From Virgibacillus doumboii (GTDB taxonomy: Bacteria; Bacillota; Bacilli; Bacillales; Amphibacillaceae): a stretch of 64,000 bases of DNA. Below are positions 59,666-64,000 of this stretch, piece by piece. The DNA lies in contig NZ_CADCWQ010000001.1 of the NCBI RefSeq assembly GCF_902806455.1, forward strand, positions 806,001 to 870,000, written 5' to 3'. Position numbers and translations under genes: made by a program. A model generated the notes under the pieces. The model was given only the letters and a program-made list of their open reading frames with translations. It did no database searches and had not been told where the DNA came from. Numbering within the stretch: position 1 is the stretch's first letter; every line of letters begins with the position of its first letter.

Positions 59666-59974
59666 ATGAAGGATGTAACGGAAGACTTGATAATACTATT
59701 GGAAGATTTATATGAAAAAGAACAACAGATTGAAGAAATAACCATGATTTTACAAGGCGAGGATTTTCCAACTGGACCAGGTTTATTGGATAAAACTATC
59801 AGCAACCTTGAATTATTAATTATTCAACATCTTGGCGGGACAAAAGGAAATTTAAACTTTTTAAGAGAACTATATAAGTTTAATCCGTTTTCCAATTTGA
59901 AAAACGGGAAAATTTCGAGAGAAAAATTTCTAAAAATAATCAAAAGGGGTATCAGATTGGACCTTCGACTATGA
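59666..59974 (+). CDS. Hypothetical 102-residue protein
   Basis: The ORF encodes a mainly helical, soluble protein starting MKDVTEDLIILLEDLYEKEQ with a basic C-terminus (KFLKIIKRGIRLDLRL). I do not recognise it. The nearest ribosome site, GAAAGGA, is 14 bases from ATG, which is weak. A hairpin with T-rich tail lies downstream at 60082-60123. It is flanked by YyaL (divergent) and YmaF (convergent). Confidence 0.5.
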   Translation: MKDVTEDLIILLEDLYEKEQQIEEITMILQGEDFPTGPGLLDKTISNLELLIIQHLGGTKGNLNFLRELYKFNPFSNLKNGKISREKFLKIIKRGIRLDLRL

Positions 59975-60081
59975 TTGACAGGAACCTATTAAAAATAACC
60001 CTGTTCTGCAGCATAACTGTAGAAAACAGGAGCACGGTTGTCTGTGTGTTAACTGGAAACGGATTAAAAGACTCCGACATG

Positions 60082-60123
60082 GCGATAAAAGCATCCGATT
60101 AGTAGTTCTATTATCGCATTTTT
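60082..60123 (+). terminator. Hairpin downstream of the 102-residue ORF
   Basis: GCGATAA (60082-60088) pairs with TTATCGC (60111-60117), followed by ATTTTTC. Confidence 0.55.
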
Positions 60124-60141
60124 CTCAAAATTTAACTACGA

Positions 60142-60171
60142 GAAAGAGCGGGATCTGGCTGTTTCCCGCTC
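60142..60171 (-). terminator. Terminator overlapping the end of ymaF
   Basis: AGCGGGA and TCCCGCT form a stem that starts within the ymaF stop codon on the minus strand; the T tract (TTTCTC) is imperfect. Confidence 0.55.
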
Positions 60172-60535
60172 AGCTTTTTGAAGGCGCCGTAAACCCTTTA
60201 ATTGTATGTGTATGTCCATCGTTTTCCGTTGTTTTTATTTCAGCATAATGGGTATGATAGCCATTCCCAAGTGAAATCGGCGGGCTTGTATATGCCTCAT
60301 AATAATGAATATGTTCATCGTCAAATGTAGTATTACCGTAAATGATGTGGACATGCCCTTCATTTGTTTCAATCGGTGTGCTTGTTACACCGGGATGTAA
60401 ATGGTTATGCTCATCGTTACAGGATGTTGAGCCGTAATGCGCATGAGTGTGTCCATTTTTTGGCGGCTTTGCATCTTGTGCTGTCCCTTGTTGCCGCGGG
60501 TAGGAAGTATAAGGAATGGGGATCCCATAATACAT
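60170..60535 (-). CDS. ymaF: YmaF family protein
   Basis: The 121-residue protein is rich in histidine and has repeats of the type GHTHAHYGSTSCNDEHNH, GHVHIIYGNTTFDDEHIHYY and GYHTHYAEIKTTENDGHTHT. This is the B. subtilis YmaF pattern. The head is rich in Tyr and Pro (MYYGIPIPYTSYP), like spore coat proteins, and the H.H pairs could bind metal. Function unknown. It has AGGAGGAAT before ATG. Confidence 0.88.
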   Translation of the reverse strand: MYYGIPIPYTSYPRQQGTAQDAKPPKNGHTHAHYGSTSCNDEHNHLHPGVTSTPIETNEGHVHIIYGNTTFDDEHIHYYEAYTSPPISLGNGYHTHYAEIKTTENDGHTHTIKGFTAPSKS

Positions 60536-60616
60536 GTAAACATTCCTCCTAGGATTTTTATTTTATATCAGCGTATGCGATAAACTGTTGTTCCGTGAAA
60601 ATAAAAAAAGCTGACA

Positions 60617-64000
<3,384 letters not shown>

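Overview
The window looks like a chromosomal segment of a low-to-moderate GC, spore-forming, salt-adapted member of the Bacillaceae (Virgibacillus/Oceanobacillus/Lentibacillus-like). The reasons are an alpha/beta-type spore protein (13570-13767), a SinI-type peptide (15936-16061), a YtaF-like sporulation membrane protein, strong GGAGG ribosome binding sites with frequent GTG/TTG starts, and three separate NhaC-family Na+/H+ antiporters. The genus is an inference. No rRNA, tRNA, CRISPR array or complete insertion sequence was found.

Layout. 1-213: tail of a penicillin-acylase-family gene. 574-6718: LevR-type sigma-54 activator, a near-consensus -24/-12 promoter, a lactose/cellobiose-type PTS (small membrane protein, EIIB, EIIC, EIIA) and a Gfo/Idh/MocA oxidoreductase. 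6855-8468: glutamate-synthase-like FMN enzyme. 8592-12287: glycerate locus in which the CdaR regulator has an in-frame stop and the GntP permease a frameshift, while glycerate kinase is intact behind a consensus cre site. 12615-17791: HAD phosphatase, SASP, two-component pair, SinI, NhaC. 18094-23769: M3 peptidase, small membrane and DUF2164 proteins, two paralogous lipoproteins, CvfB. 23770-24123: a highly structured leader or ncRNA. 24124-26247: MnmH and SelD (tRNA selenouridine). 26324-28242: YtrA-type GntR regulator with an ABC exporter. 28529-36916: AEC transporter, two more NhaC proteins, a 22-residue hydrophobic ORF behind a hairpin, SDR, YtaF, topoisomerase III. 37782-40343: exported DUF6230, membrane DUF6114 and coiled-coil surface-protein cassette. 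40881-48957: beta-oxidation-type cluster (SCP2, two acyl-CoA dehydrogenases, enoyl-CoA hydratase, SDR, thiolase, SCP2, acyl-CoA ligase), convergent with a LuxR-type regulator. 51100-57231: BBE-like flavoenzyme, DUF4870, ATPase-LuxR regulator, DUF2188, CHY zinc finger, ferredoxin, repeat coiled-coil protein. 57412-64000: YyaL-type protein, YmaF, and two GH13 enzymes translationally coupled in an alpha-glucan utilisation operon that runs off the window.

The intergenic DNA is unusually rich in small repeats of at least five kinds: 20-bp tandem arrays at three loci, short ATARCGGAA-N7-CCGC palindromic units at three loci, three copies of a larger 'GAGGCTGGGACA'-type element whose inner arms covary between copies, a 52-bp repeat, and a 21-bp repeat. 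The best candidates for undescribed biology are the DUF6230/DUF6114/coiled-coil cassette, the structured leader upstream of cvfB, and the covarying repeat element.
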